Shown one piece after another: positions 38,701 to 49,855 of a stretch of DNA of 64,000 nt. Below the pieces are notes generated by a model that ran no database searches, was not told the origin of the DNA, and worked only from the letters and a program-made list of their open reading frames with translations. Position numbers and translations under genes: made by a program. Origin of the DNA: Spirodela intermedia (lineage: Eukaryota > Streptophyta > Magnoliopsida > Alismatales > Araceae); NCBI GenBank assembly GCA_902729315.2, contig LR746271.1:1637501-1701500 (forward strand). Direction: 5' to 3'. The first letter of the stretch is position 1. Every line of letters begins with the position of its first letter.

Positions 38701-41700
38701 ATAAAGTAGTAAGAAAAATTAAATAGATACGACTCTGAGGTTTTTGAACAGTTGAGCTAACTCCAACCGTGCATCTGCCAATGAAAACAGATCGGCATAC
38801 ACGTCTAACTGGACAGTTAAGGTACCCAAATTAGAGCTACGATTAGAAATTAATATAGGTGTAATGAAGGCAGACCTCTACGGTTCGAAGTTCGTTCAGA
38901 AGAGACTCGGACGGAGTTGATATTGTCAGTGTAATATGGGAGCGCTGAAATTGGAAGCCAAAGAGCCGTTATTTAGCTCATTTATCGATTTCCAAAGCAT
39001 CTGAATTTGATTCCGTGCAAATATGCACTAACAGAGTAGCAAATAAAGCTTACATAAATATCAACCAGTTTCTGGAGCTCAAACTGCACCTTTCCCAGCA
39101 TTAATAAAACTCTCCCTGAAAATGAGTAAAAAAAAACACAGCATTTTCAATTCGTTTAGTGATCAAAGATATTCCAATTACAGAGCGTCAAAAAGAATTT
39201 CAGGATGATATCTAAATTTATCACTCATCCAGTGCCAGGACAAAAAAAATAAAAGGAAAGTTAGATAATAGACAAGATAGCTAGCAGGTGGATGAATAAG
39301 AGCCATAAGATGGTGATGTCCCACACTATAAATGACATTGCATCTTCATATGTGAGAAATTAGGATGCAAGTATCTTGTCCCACACTATAAATGGCATTA
39401 CATCTTCATACATGAGAAATTAAGATGCATCTTAAGATAATTCAAATATTAGCAAAGTGTCCCGTTTTTCTTCCTTTTGTTGTGAGAACAACACCATTAA
39501 AAAAATAGGGTACCCCAAACTTTTTAGAACAAATTTAAGGAAACAGCAGCATTTGTGCTCATTATTCCAAGATAAGGACTGACTTTTAGTGTTGTAATAC
39601 GGTAGATATTCAGGTTTCCGAAATTGGGAGCGAGAGGTAAGACAGATTTACGTGCATGGGTTATCCTTTAATGAACTGGCACTTTGTCGAGGGGGGGAAT
39701 GAGAAATAGAGGTTATTGAGGCTAGAACTTCACTAAATGATAAGAAAGTGCAAGAAGCAAGACTCCTACCACTGAATACTATCTCAACTTTGTCCTTGGG
39801 ATGTTGCGTGATTCATAAATAGAGCTAACAAAACACAAATTATTACCTAATTCGAGATCAATAAATAAAGAAGAGACCATTCCTGAGTTACCATAATCCC
39901 ACGATTTCCTAAACTCTAAAAAAAACATCATATCCAGTCCAGATTGAGGAGATATTGGTCAATCTCAGAATCTTTCCCTCCCTGAGCCAGACCAGGTAGT
40001 GCCGAGAGCCATTGCACACATTACATAGATTAATTTTCCCACGATTTTCAGGTGGCATTTGCTTTATCAACTTATATTATAAACTACATTTCCCTGGCCA
40101 TCATCTCAAGCATGAAAAGAACTTGGTGTACTCACCACTATCTTCATCATCATTCAATGCCGTTCTCTTCAGAAGACATGAGCCCAGTTCCCCAAGGGAC
40201 TCTGAAAATTCTGAAAGAACACAAATAGTCTCAGAAGCAAAACAAATAGGAAGGAGTTGTAATATGAGAGATTTGAACATGGAAAAGAAAAAAAATAATC
40301 AGAGAAACAACAAGAACATTATCAACCTGGGGTACACTACAAATAAGTAATGCAAATAATCACAAGATACAAGACGCAAGATGTAAATAAAATTATAGGG
40401 TAAAAGATTCCAATTTCAAGAAGAGTTTATTTTCAAGAGGAAACTCGTCTACTACAATACCATCGTCTAAACATGGAATGCATAAAATAAACATGCGCCA
40501 GCAAACACTGGAAGAGGGGGGTTAGGGGTGGTGCAAGAGGGAGAGAGAGAACCTTCTCTAGCATCTCATAATCCAATATATCTTCAACAAATACCATAAA
40601 AGATACGAAGAGATACAAAGAGCTATCAAATATTTTGATAACCAAATATCATCAAAAGTGATGTTTTTGCCGTTGACACAAAACTCACATTACCATTTTC
40701 CAAGATACCAACAAAAAGTTGTGTTATTCCATATGCGATTGCCTTGAAATATAAATCTATAATCAAGCCGTCAGCAAAGAGACACCATGATCTCCAAATC
40801 CCAACAAACTTGGAATTCCTTCACAAAATTCTATGTCCACACTGGAATCTCAGATCCCTTCTCCGTCCTTGTTTCCGTAAAATTTCTAGCTCGCAAGACT
40901 TTTCTGAATCCTCAAAAGTTGACTGATAATAGTTTGATAACTTACTCTTGTAGCTGACAATCTAGATAAATCTCTTTATGTTACTTTACGACTTGATTGT
41001 TGATGCCATCATGCATCCACTAAATATCAGAATTCAATCTAGGGAAATTCAAGTATGCTGACGTCAACTCTAAATCGTCCATCCCCTCACAAGGGCAGAA
41101 TTTAAACCAAGGTATTGCAGACTAAAGTAGAAACCCAAGGTTCTCAACATGGGAGAACCAACCCTTCCTTCTAAATATCCTCTTAGACCTTCCTAGGTTT
41201 TTGAAGGAAAAAAAATAGAAGAAAAATAGGAGGGGCGAAGCAAATGAGAAAAAGGGGGGAAAAACTACCAGAAAGGAATGCACATAAAATATCCTCTACT
41301 TTCCCTTTTCATAATTTTTCTTTTTAAATATTATTCATATATTTTATTTCTCATTTGGATTAGTTTCTCTTCTTATATTTCGGGCTGATTCTGTATTAAT
41401 TTGGCTTCTGCTGAACGGTCTAAGTTGGCTTGCATGATTGAGGTCGACTAATTCAGTGATTCAATCAGATTTCAGGCACCTTCGGTAAAGTACTAACTTG
41501 GCAGATAGTTGAGCGGGAAAATATTACATATTAATTTATTACTTGTAAAGGAGGATATTGACGAAGTTGGTGACCAAGGCAGAACGGATTTGTTCCCGAT
41601 TACTTTTCTTTTTGGTACAAGTACCAAGAGAATTCATAAAATATAAATAAGCCGAATTCATGCTGATGACACAATGCAATTTTTTCAATACGATGATAGC

Positions 41701-43031
41701 AATGAAACATCGAGGAGATGGATGTACCCACCATATGCACAGTTTGCTGTGGCAGCAGCAGCAGATAGTAAACTATCATAGCAGTTCCTCATATCGCGCA
41801 TGTCCTGAAAAGGAAGTCACCAAGCTTTAAAGTAAGAAAGCTGATCTTCTGAGATGTATAATTCAATCAAAGCATGATTGAGCTGATTGTTGCAAGGTCT
41901 AATCTGATGGCATGACACAATCATTCTACAACAAATACAAGATGTACTAGCCAACAATTTGAGCTCATAACCCTCAATAACCAAGTTGTTTATCTCAATG
42001 TAGTTCGGCATCTGGAACAGCCTATAGAGAAATACCAGGATGTTATAAACCGATGCCTACAAAAGAATAAGGGGGTGTGAAATGCAAGGGACTTAGATAT
42101 TTATCTCATTTTTCCCGTCTTTTTTCCTATCTTTCAATATTTTCAAGGCTTTCAAAGACCTATATACAATAGATCAGCAAAGTGAATCACGTATAAATTT
42201 GGTAAGTAATTGTTCTCATGTTTTTTGAGGCTTCCATTTATCTGTGTGGTCTTTAGTTGCAGTGGCGTGTTTCCTTCACTTTATAATGCTTCACACCTCA
42301 TAGTGAGTTTCTTACATGTCTGAGGTCCACATCCTCAACGAACGTCTGTGAGGAAAAGGGATGGGAGCAGAGGAAATCTGGTGAGCGGCAATAACAGATT
42401 TTTACCTTAAAAAATAACACAACTCCACTGGTGTTTCTTTGGAGCAGTCAAGATATCAGATGTTGTATGCTCATGAAATATTCCATGATGAATATTAGGA
42501 GACTCTTTCTTGCTCATGAAATGTTGTAGAATATCAGAAGAAGCTACTTGGTTGGACCTTACGAAAGACTAGGAATCCACTGGAAAGAAGAATTAGGCAT
42601 TTTTTATCGAGCGCTTTAAGCACGTCAAACAATAAATCAGAGGACTTTGGCATTGCCATCTTCAAACAATACAACGTAGGCCGCGCCTAAGAAAGAGTGA
42701 GTCCTGTCTAATGGAGGACCGCCTGCAGAATAAGCAAGGTGCCCGAGCAAGTCGGCAGCACCTACGAAGAAAAACGAAAGAACTAACGAGATTAACCGAA
42801 ATGATAACATTTACGAGAACAGTTTTATGCATTCTGTGCCCAGGGCACGGCGATCAGAGATCCTCTAGGGAACACAGAAGGGAGAGGGGAGAATTCGAGC
42901 GACTTTTTTACCTGAGATGCTCGAGCCAGCTCGTCAAGCTGCAGCCTGGGGTGCCCACCGCCCTTCTTCTCCTTCAAATCCACCCGGTGGTGCCCGGCGA
43001 TCCCGCGCAGCTTCCTCAGCGAAGACTTCAT
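35745..43031 (-). CDS. At2g33490-like BAR-domain protein with proline-rich tail
   Basis: Predicted ten-exon gene of 633 aa. Minus-strand exons are 43031-42912, 41804-41732, 40210-40136, 39115-39054, 38944-38876, 38400-38372, 38287-38083, 37987-37727, 36967-36914 and 36698-35745; phases all close. Residues 1 to about 250 form a BAR-type helical domain: MKSSLRKLRGI start, MRDMRNCYDSLLSAAAATAN, EFSESLGELGSCLL, LLMLGKVQFELQKLVDIY, LKSLKQGQSRSLLTQAARHH, LNFFRKGIKSLEAIEPHV and QHIDYQFSGLED. An acidic patch follows (about 225-275). The last exon encodes a Pro/Ser-rich, probably disordered tail with SAPIFPDKK and KFSTYVLPTP. BAR domains bind and curve membranes; this plant group was first labelled hydroxyproline-rich, but no signal peptide is seen, so a cytosolic, membrane-associated role fits better. 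A possible extra exon lies at about 38758-38832. Confidence 0.93.
39318..39430 (-). repeat. 60-bp tandem duplication in a BAR-gene intron
   Basis: Two units starting at 39318 and 39378 (GTCCCACACTATAAATG...), about 90 percent alike by eye, within intron 3. The following 39430-39590 stretch is similar to 48270-48440 near the NLR fragments. Confidence 0.85.
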
Positions 43032-44380
43032 CTCCACTCCCTCAAAATCCCAGCTCGCCACCGCACACGCTACCAATCAGCACCATCAATGGAAACAACA
43101 GAGGGACGCATTCTCTTTGCCCCTCCCCCCTCCACCACCCCCTTTCTCTCTCTCTCTCTCTCTCTCTGAAAATGAACAAAATACGAAGCCAACGAGAAGG
43201 GAGAGAGGGTGAGCGGCGGAGGTGGCGAGGGACCTCGATCCGGCGGAAGGGGAGGAGCGTTCTCCTCCGCTTCTTCCCTTCTTCCTCCGTCTCTTCCCTC
43301 GTCCTCTCCACACTTCCCCCTCTTTCCTCTCTCTCTCTCTCGCTCTCTCTGCCAGGTCAAAGCTCGGAGAGGAGGCAAGAGAGCCTATTATTTGGCGAAA
43401 ATATGACCGGGGAGATTTGCGGGAAAGCGATATTACTTCACAGTAAACCCAAATTTATTTGACAAAGACTATTAAAACCTTATATTAATTAAAATATTTA
43501 ATATGGAAAACTCGTGACCAAATCTCCACAGCCCGGGCTCACGCGTGGAGCTCTGGGCCTCTGACTCTTTTAAAAAGGATTTAATATTTTATTTTTTATG
43601 AAGGTGATATTTTAACCATTAAATATTTGAATTTATTTCGTATTAATTTTTAAATAGTCTTTTTATGGTTTTAAGAACATTTTGTCAAGTGAGCACAGTA
43701 CGAGGGTAGAAACTTAAAATAAAGGAGTATAGGAATTAAATATTATTTTTGAAGTTCGTGGGTATTAATAAATAAATAAAACTACGAAGAGAAAATCGGG
43801 CGCTTGCGCTTCTGAATTAATATGATAATTTTTAAACTTTAATATAGACATGTAATTATCAATATTATATAATATATACATTAAGAATCGTCTATTTTCA
43901 TCTAAATCCCGCCCGGCGTCCACGGCAGCGAACGCGGAGGGTGGACGGAGACCACCGGCGAAAACCCCCGACCAACATGGCGGTGACGTCCAAGCAAAAG
44001 GCAGCTCCTCTCTCTCTCTCTCTCCCTTTCCCCTTTTCCGACACGGAAACCACGTACGGCGTTGTCGACGGTCAACGGGGGCGTCTGATGTGGCGGAGGG
44101 TCGCCGTCGAGGGCCCGGCCTCGTCTAGTCAACACCTGTCTGAATCCGAAGCGGAGAGATCAAGAAGCCGTGGGCGACTTTCATTCGACCGATACTTTGA
44201 CTTGTGTAGAGAGAGAGAGAGACAGAGAGACAGAGAGACAGAGAGGAGAGAAAGGGACACTCTTCCTCTCTCGTAATATTTCGGGTCGTAATCATCATAA
44301 TCGTCTAGATTATGGTGGGTTGGACAACCAAGCGGAGAAAAAAGCGAACCGCTGATCAGCTGAGCCGCTGACCGTTGACT
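43032..44380. other. upstream region of the BAR-domain gene; no other gene seen
   Basis: CT run at about 43143-43167 in the probable 5' leader (a GA tract on the sense strand is its complement), a second CT-rich block at 43320-43350, an AT-rich core (43440-43900) and a CT run near 44010. Frames here are low complexity. The 43015-43140 stretch has a partial copy at 47318-47440. Confidence 0.65.
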
Positions 44381-44559
44381 ACTCCAATCATAGTCACATC
44401 TTCTCTCCCGACCGCAGCACCCCACCGACAGCCCCCCCGCGGGCCACTGCAATCTGCTTTGGCCTGAGAAATTTCCAAATCTGAGAGTATGTGAATTATG
44501 AAGACGAGGTGTTGGAACGAACGTCATCGTCCTCGCGTAGTGGAAGACATCAGAGGGGG

Positions 44560-44614
<55 letters not shown>

Positions 44615-44696
44615 CACACGTTCAATCCTCGTTGGCATCACACAATGCTCACACATCACAGGGTTACATGCCCTTAATCCGAAATTCACTCCGAAG
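44380..44696. repeat. NLR 3' flanking repeat, copy a
   Basis: Sequence from about 44380 (TTGAC..., GCAATCTGCTTTGGCCTGA, GTTGGAACGA.CGTCATCGT) recurs at about 49080-49310 and, more diverged, at 52150-52357. In copies a and the third it directly follows the NLR stop codons in the sense direction. This copy carries a GA run at 44561-44609. Confidence 0.8.
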
Positions 44697-46823
44697 TCAT
44701 TCAATGGTGATTGAAGGTATGTGTTGGATTTCGGGCCAGTCCTCTCCCTCCTTTTCAGCTCTTGAAAGGATTTCAGGGGACAGATAGCACAAAACAAGGT
44801 CCTTCAGAGCAGCCATGTGTTTCAACCCTTCCGGAAGCATCCTCAACTCCTTGCAGTTGTTGATCTTCAAGCTCCACAGGCGGGGCATGGCCCCGGCCTC
44901 AATTACCCACTCTTCTAACGCGAACAGTGAATCGAGTTCGAGGGACTCCAGTTCCGGGAACCCGCCGGCGGAGCAGTTCATCACGTTCCCTTTGTAGGAT
45001 CCAGAACATAGATACAGATATGTAAGTTCAGGGAGCTTCTCGAGCGCCGCAATCGAGTCTTGACCCAGATTGGTCTTGTCTAGTTTGACTTCGTTGAGAT
45101 TGGGGGGCCACTTGTCGCCGCCAGAACTTGATTTTTGTGGCCTCCTCACTTTCCCGTCCAGGGATAAGACTTCAAGGGAAGAAAAACCGGATGGTGTCCA
45201 TAGACAATCTGGGATCGACTCGATTGAGAGCAAGTCCAACTCTTCAGGTGTGGCAACTTCGTAGCCCAGATGACAGCGCGGGATGATGACAGCCTTTGAT
45301 GCCTATTATTTGCACCTCCCGGAGACTGGTAAGGCTCCCTAGGCAGCCATCTATCCAGGGCCTGCCCGGACGATCTTCAGCACCTGCATGCTTCTTAAGT
45401 CTGCCTCCACCATATTCAGCTCCATTTTTGGGGGAATAAGAACCTCCCGTAAGGCCTCAATCTTCCAGACACCTCAATCTTCAGCATCGTAATGATCCCT
45501 GTAAACTGTGCGTCCAAGCACTGTAGATGACGAAGTTTCTCCACTGAAGACGGAAGACTCGTTATCTTTGTCCAGCTCAAGCCCAAGTATCGAAGATGGA
45601 TCACGTCTCCAACTTCTTCTGGCTGTTTGGCGATCGGTGCCCTCTCCAGATCGCGACTCTGAGCAGTTTCAGACGTAGAAAGGGGATGGTTCTGTTTGTA
45701 CCGAATTCGCGATGGAAGAGGTCTCCTTGTCCTTGTATATTTCAAGCCCAAGTATCGAAGATGGATCAGGTCTCCAACTTGTTCTGGCAGTTTGGCGATT
45801 GGTGCCTCCTCCAGATCGATGACTCTGAGCAGTTTCAGATCTGGAAAGGCGGGGAAGGCTCTATTTATACCAGATTCGCGACCGAAAATCCGAAGGACAG
45901 CAAGGTGCGCAGTCTTGGGATGGACTTCGAGTCCCAGTACGACGCTTTATTCCCCTGAAGAGAAAGGCGCCGCACGGAGGAATCCAGTTGGGAGGCGCCT
46001 CCTCGGGTTTCGTGAGACGAGGAAGCCCATCTCTTTAGCCTCTCTAACGGTAAAATCGTGCAGCATATCATGGATCCGGCATCTTGGCCTAAGATAATCC
46101 GCACAAGTATCACCATGCACCTCTGGACGAGCTCTTCCAGGTAATCCTCTGCAGTTTCTTCCAGTGTTTCACCTGATCAGCTTGTCCACTTCAATCTCGA
46201 AGTCCTCTGGGAAAGAACTGAAATAAAGGAAACAACACTTAAGGTGACGGACAAGTCCTCGTTGCTCAGTGCCAGTATATCCAAGCACACTCGGCCATCT
46301 TTGCTGGTTTCCAGACGAGTTTCTCCGCGAGCTCCCTCCACAGCCCAAAGCGTCTCTGCAGATCTTTCGTGGACAGCAGACCGCCGAGCACCACCAGCGC
46401 CAGAGGCAGGCCCCCGCATTTCCTCGCGATTTCTTTCCCGACTTTCCTCAAATGTTCTGAACAGACTACTTCGATATCCTCCTGATTCGGGAACGCCTTC
46501 TCGGAGAGGAACACCCAGCTCTCCTCCTCGCTAAGTAGCCGCAAACTTTTCTCCGTCGTCGCCTCCGATCAGCATGGAGGACGAAGGACTCGACGAGGTC
46601 CTGCGCCTGATAAGCGATTTCCCTCACCTCCCGCACCCAGTGCTTCACCCTTTCCTCCCCCTTTCTCTTCGCATCGGCGTCCTTCAGGAAGCACTCGATC
46701 GCCCGGAGCTCCCTCTTGAGCCAGTCCACCTGATCTTTCACTGCGTGCAGGAAGACCGCTTCATCGATGAGGAGGTGTCCGACACACCCGTTGCACGACG
46801 TAGCCGAGAACAACGTCCCCCAT
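44697..46823 (-). pseudogene. CC-NBS-LRR resistance gene, degraded copy
   Basis: Clearly related to the intact NLR at 52358-55042. The start ATG is at 46823 (MGDVVLGYVVQRV), but a short insertion shifts the frame after about 13 codons. The coiled-coil region continues in another frame (LLIDEAVFLHAVKDQVDWLK; EVREIAYQAQDLVES). Right after the RRRRRK stretch about 240 codons are missing compared with the intact gene: the P-loop, RNBS-A and kinase-2 motifs are all gone, and the sequence resumes at LRLLSEEESW. GLPL (CGGLPLALVVLGG) remains. The LRR part has further frameshifts and a 165-bp internal duplication (45578 and 45743). The last frame, to ITIE and the stop at 44697, is open. It cannot bind nucleotide, so it is a pseudogene. 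Confidence 0.92.
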
Positions 46824-47317
46824 TCCTCTCCTCACGCTCCTTCTGTGGTCGATCAGTGCCGAGGGCTGAATTTGGGAATATAATCCTACGTTCTGCTTTA
46901 TTATTATTATTATTATTAGGAATAAAACTAAGTTTTTTAAAAAATATTAGGAGTAAAGTTACCTTCTGCTTTCATATATCAGGTATGAAGCTACTTTGTG
47001 ATTTTTCTTATTAGGAATAATGCTACGTTCTGCTTTTTTAAATTAGGAATAAAGCAAATTCCAAGATGTTGAAAACTGAATTGACTCGAGTGATGCCACA
47101 CCGATTTCAGAGTCGTTGCACCTGCAGGCTATTCTTTCCCACACTGATTTCAGTCGATGCTGCTCCCTTCTACTTGACTTCTCTAACCCTTTATTTCTCT
47201 CAAGGTGATGCCTCTCGGAAGCCTGCAATTAACAAACATGAGCATTAAGATATTGCTTTAAGCATTATAACCTTCCTTTTTAGGATTACGACTCCCGATA
47301 TTGATAATTTTTTTGCA
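46824..47317. other. upstream of the degraded NLR; AT-rich, no gene seen
   Basis: Contains TTATTA units near 46905 and several repeats of TTAGGAATAAA-type words (46910-47060). Nothing else recognisable. Confidence 0.55.
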
Positions 47318-47432
47318 TTTTCCTCAGCGAAGACTTCATCTCCACTCCCTCAAGATCCCAGCCCACCACCGCACACACTACCGGCCAGCATCATCAACAG
47401 AAACATGAGAGCAAAGCATTCTCTCTGCCCCT

Positions 47433-47440
<8 letters not shown>
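47318..47440 (-). pseudogene. fragment resembling exon 1 and leader of the BAR-domain gene
   Basis: From about 47318 the sequence CTCAGCGAAGACTTCATCTC and the next ~110 bases match 43012-43140, which is the start codon, first codons and 5' leader of the BAR-domain gene, with scattered differences. Coding sequence downstream of the first few codons is absent. It ends in a CT run, as the original does. Confidence 0.85.
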
Positions 47441-47441
<1 letters not shown>

Positions 47442-47484
<43 letters not shown>

Positions 47485-47522
47485 CTCTCCCCTCTCCCGT
47501 TGGAAAAGGATAATATTCTCTT

Positions 47523-47609
<87 letters not shown>
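47442..47609. repeat. (CT)~20 and (GA)~41 inverted microsatellite pair
   Basis: A CT run at about 47442-47481 is followed after ~45 bases by a GA run at about 47528-47609. The two are complementary and could fold into a stem with up to about 40 base pairs. Confidence 0.93.
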
Positions 47610-47611
<2 letters not shown>

Positions 47612-47639
47612 CTTTATCCGAAAAATAAAAGCTGTTATT

Positions 47640-47790
47640 TGAATATTATTGACGATAATAAATGATATAATTTCGTTCAAACTGGAGAGTATCCGGTTCA
47701 ATCCGTCGTGATTTGATGATCGGGGATGTGACTGTCATCAAATCCTCATAAAGTCAACAAGACGACTTTTTTTTGCAAAAGTCAATGCCT
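47640..47790. repeat. dispersed repeat, copy near 47.7 kb
   Basis: Shares with 56965-57100 the ordered words GGAGAGTATC, GTCGTGATTTGAT, TGTCATCAAA/TGTCGTCAAA, AAAGTCAAC and TTTTGCAAAA. Both copies are in the same orientation. The family was not identified. Confidence 0.65.
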
Positions 47791-48269
47791 TAAAACAGTC
47801 GCTATACCGTTCGACTGGCGCGGTCCGTCCCGATCTGGCCAGGGCCCCCGGTTGGCGGATTTAAAGAACCCTATTGCGGAGAGGTTGGGCACAGTCCTTC
47901 CCGAGGAAGTCAAAGTTTTGACCTTCGAGTTTCTATCTTTAGCTGCCGACTTCCGAGCGCAGACGTCGAGTTTTACCGAATTTTATCTTTAGAAGAAGAA
48001 GAAGGCGTGGACAACAGAGCAGGGTTGACGTCCACGATGGCAGCGCCGCCGCTCTGGATGTTTTAGCAGGATCGCACCTTGACGAAGTTGTGACGTGGCT
48101 CCGGGCTCCTCGGTCAACTCCTGCAAGTTCCTCCCACTGTCTTCCTTCCCCGCCTTGGTTACAGATCCCTGGGAATTCTTCGCGCCGCGGGAGGTAAAGC
48201 CGGAAGCTAGAGAGAGGGAGAGAGAGAAGAGAGATTGTTTCTGTACAATTTCTTAAGATAATGACATAC

Positions 48270-48440
48270 ACCTAATATTATATCGTGCATAATTCAAATA
48301 CTAGCAAGGTTGGTGTCCTGTTTTTCTTAATTTTGTGGTGAGAAAAACATCATTAAAAAAAATGGGTACCTAAAATTTTCAGAGAAAATTCAAGGAAACA
48401 GCAGCATCTGTGCTCATTATTCCAGGATAAGGACTGTCCT
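48270..48440. repeat. copy of a BAR-gene intron segment
   Basis: About 170 bases align by eye with 39430-39595 in intron 3 of the BAR-domain gene. Shared words include GGAAACAGCAGCAT, TGTGCTCATTATTCCA and ATAAGGACTG. It runs straight into an NLR tail at about 48440. It may be a gene fragment or an unrecognised mobile repeat present at both sites. Confidence 0.75.
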
Positions 48441-48668
48441 TTAGTGTATGTGCTGGATTCTGGGCTGGTTCTTTCCCTCCTTTTGATCTCTAGAACAGAC
48501 TGTAGGATACATATCCAACAAAAACGAGGTCCTTCAAAGCAGCCATGCATTCCAACCCTTCCAGAAGCACCGCCAACTTTCTGCAGTTCATGATCTTCAA
48601 GCTCCTCAGGCGGGGCATGGCCCCAACCTCAGCTACCCATCTCTCTAATTCGTCCAGTGTATCACTGG
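48440..48668 (-). pseudogene. NLR LRR-tail fragment (last part)
   Basis: The minus strand reads LDELERWVAEVGAMPRLRS, LKIMNCRKL and GLECMAALKDLVF, matching the end of the intact NLR (about residues 835-890), then shifts frame before the expected stop. It begins where the fragment at 49324-49855 stops, so the two may be halves of one gene copy. Confidence 0.85.
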
Positions 48669-48671
48669 CCC

Positions 48672-49318
48672 AAAATCCCCAAATTGGCCTATCATGAAAC
48701 ACAATAAGCCAACGAATGGTGAATTGTATCGTTTTATAATAATAGAAAATAAAAATCTTGTGAACCATTGCAATGCCTATGATATCTTGATCTTATAAAC
48801 TATAATCATGCGATTGCTCTTTTACGAGTAATTTAATCAAATAATATTATTTTCTTTATTTATGACCTTTGTTTGTATTTTTCTATTGAAATTCTAGACT
48901 TCAAGTCTCTTACCTTGCTTTAAATATTTTTGTAGAAATAGTGCTCTTGTTTTCACCAAGATACGAACATCTCTCCATTTTATTTATTTTTAGTCGCCTA
49001 AGATTTACTGGGATATTTTTTCTGAATTTCAAAAAGGCCTTTTTGTCAAAGTGTGGAATTTTGTTAGCTTTGTATTTTCTAACAATTTCATGTAGCGTCG
49101 GCGGCGGTGATTTACCGAAGTCAGACCGTTGACCAATCCATTGGTGGGCCATCGCAATCTGCTTTGGCCTGATAAATTTCCAAATCGGGAAGTATGTGCG
49201 TTTTGAGGACGAGTTGTTGGAACGAGCGTCATCGTTCCAAGAAAGCTTTCTACGTCCTCAGCTCGACATACAATCCTCCTTGGCATCACGCAATGCTCAC
49301 ACCTCACAAATGGAGGCG
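48672..49318. repeat. NLR 3' flank repeat inserted between two LRR fragments
   Basis: Similar along its length to 51770-52310, the 3' flank of the intact NLR: CACAATAAGC.AACGAATGGTG, ATTCTAGACTT.AAGTCTCTT, AAGTGTGGAATTTT and CCGTTGACCA all occur in the same order. No coding capacity was recognised. Confidence 0.8.
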
Positions 49319-49323
49319 GCGAG

Positions 49324-49855
49324 TTTCCCCAGTTGCGGGGACCCGCCGCGGGAGCAGATCATCACGTTCCCTTCGTAGGATCCAGGATCTAGTGACAGAT
49401 ATGTGAGTTCAGGGAACTTCTCGAGTGCCGCAATGGAGTCTTGACCCAGACTGGTGCTCCAGAGTGTGAGTTTGGTGAGCTTGGGGGGCCACTAGTCGCC
49501 GCCAGAACTTGATTGTTGTAGCCTCCTCGCTTTCCCTTCCAGTCGTAAGGCTTGAAGAGAAGAAAAGCTGGACGCTGTTGTCCATAGACAATCTGGGATC
49601 GACGCACCTGACAAGGCCAACTTCTTCAGGTGTGGCAACTTCGGTAGCTAAGATGACAGCGGGGGATGATGACAGTCTTCGATGCCTCCTATTTCCAGCT
49701 CCCGGAGACTGGTAAGGCTCCCAAAGCAGCTATCTATCCACCTCCCGGCCCGGAAGACCTTGAGCACCTGCAAGTTTCTTAAGCATGCCTCCACCATCTC
49801 GAGCTCCACTTGATCGGGAACGAGGACCTGCCGTAAGGCCTCGATCTGATGCTAA
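49324..49855 (-). pseudogene. NLR LRR fragment (middle part)
   Basis: The minus strand reads, with frameshifts and a stop, RAGRWIDSCFGSLTSLREL, SIPDCLWT, SSFSSLQALRLEGKARR, SSGGD, SLGQDSIAALEKFPELTYL and DPGSYEGNVMICSRGG. It corresponds to about residues 640-830 of the intact NLR. It starts abruptly at about 49855 in the equivalent of EALRQV and ends abruptly at about 49324. Confidence 0.88.

Noticed and set aside
43070-43462. Overlapping frames on both strands near 43.2 kb
   Set aside because: They are low-complexity translations of CT/GA-rich leader sequence of the BAR-domain gene.
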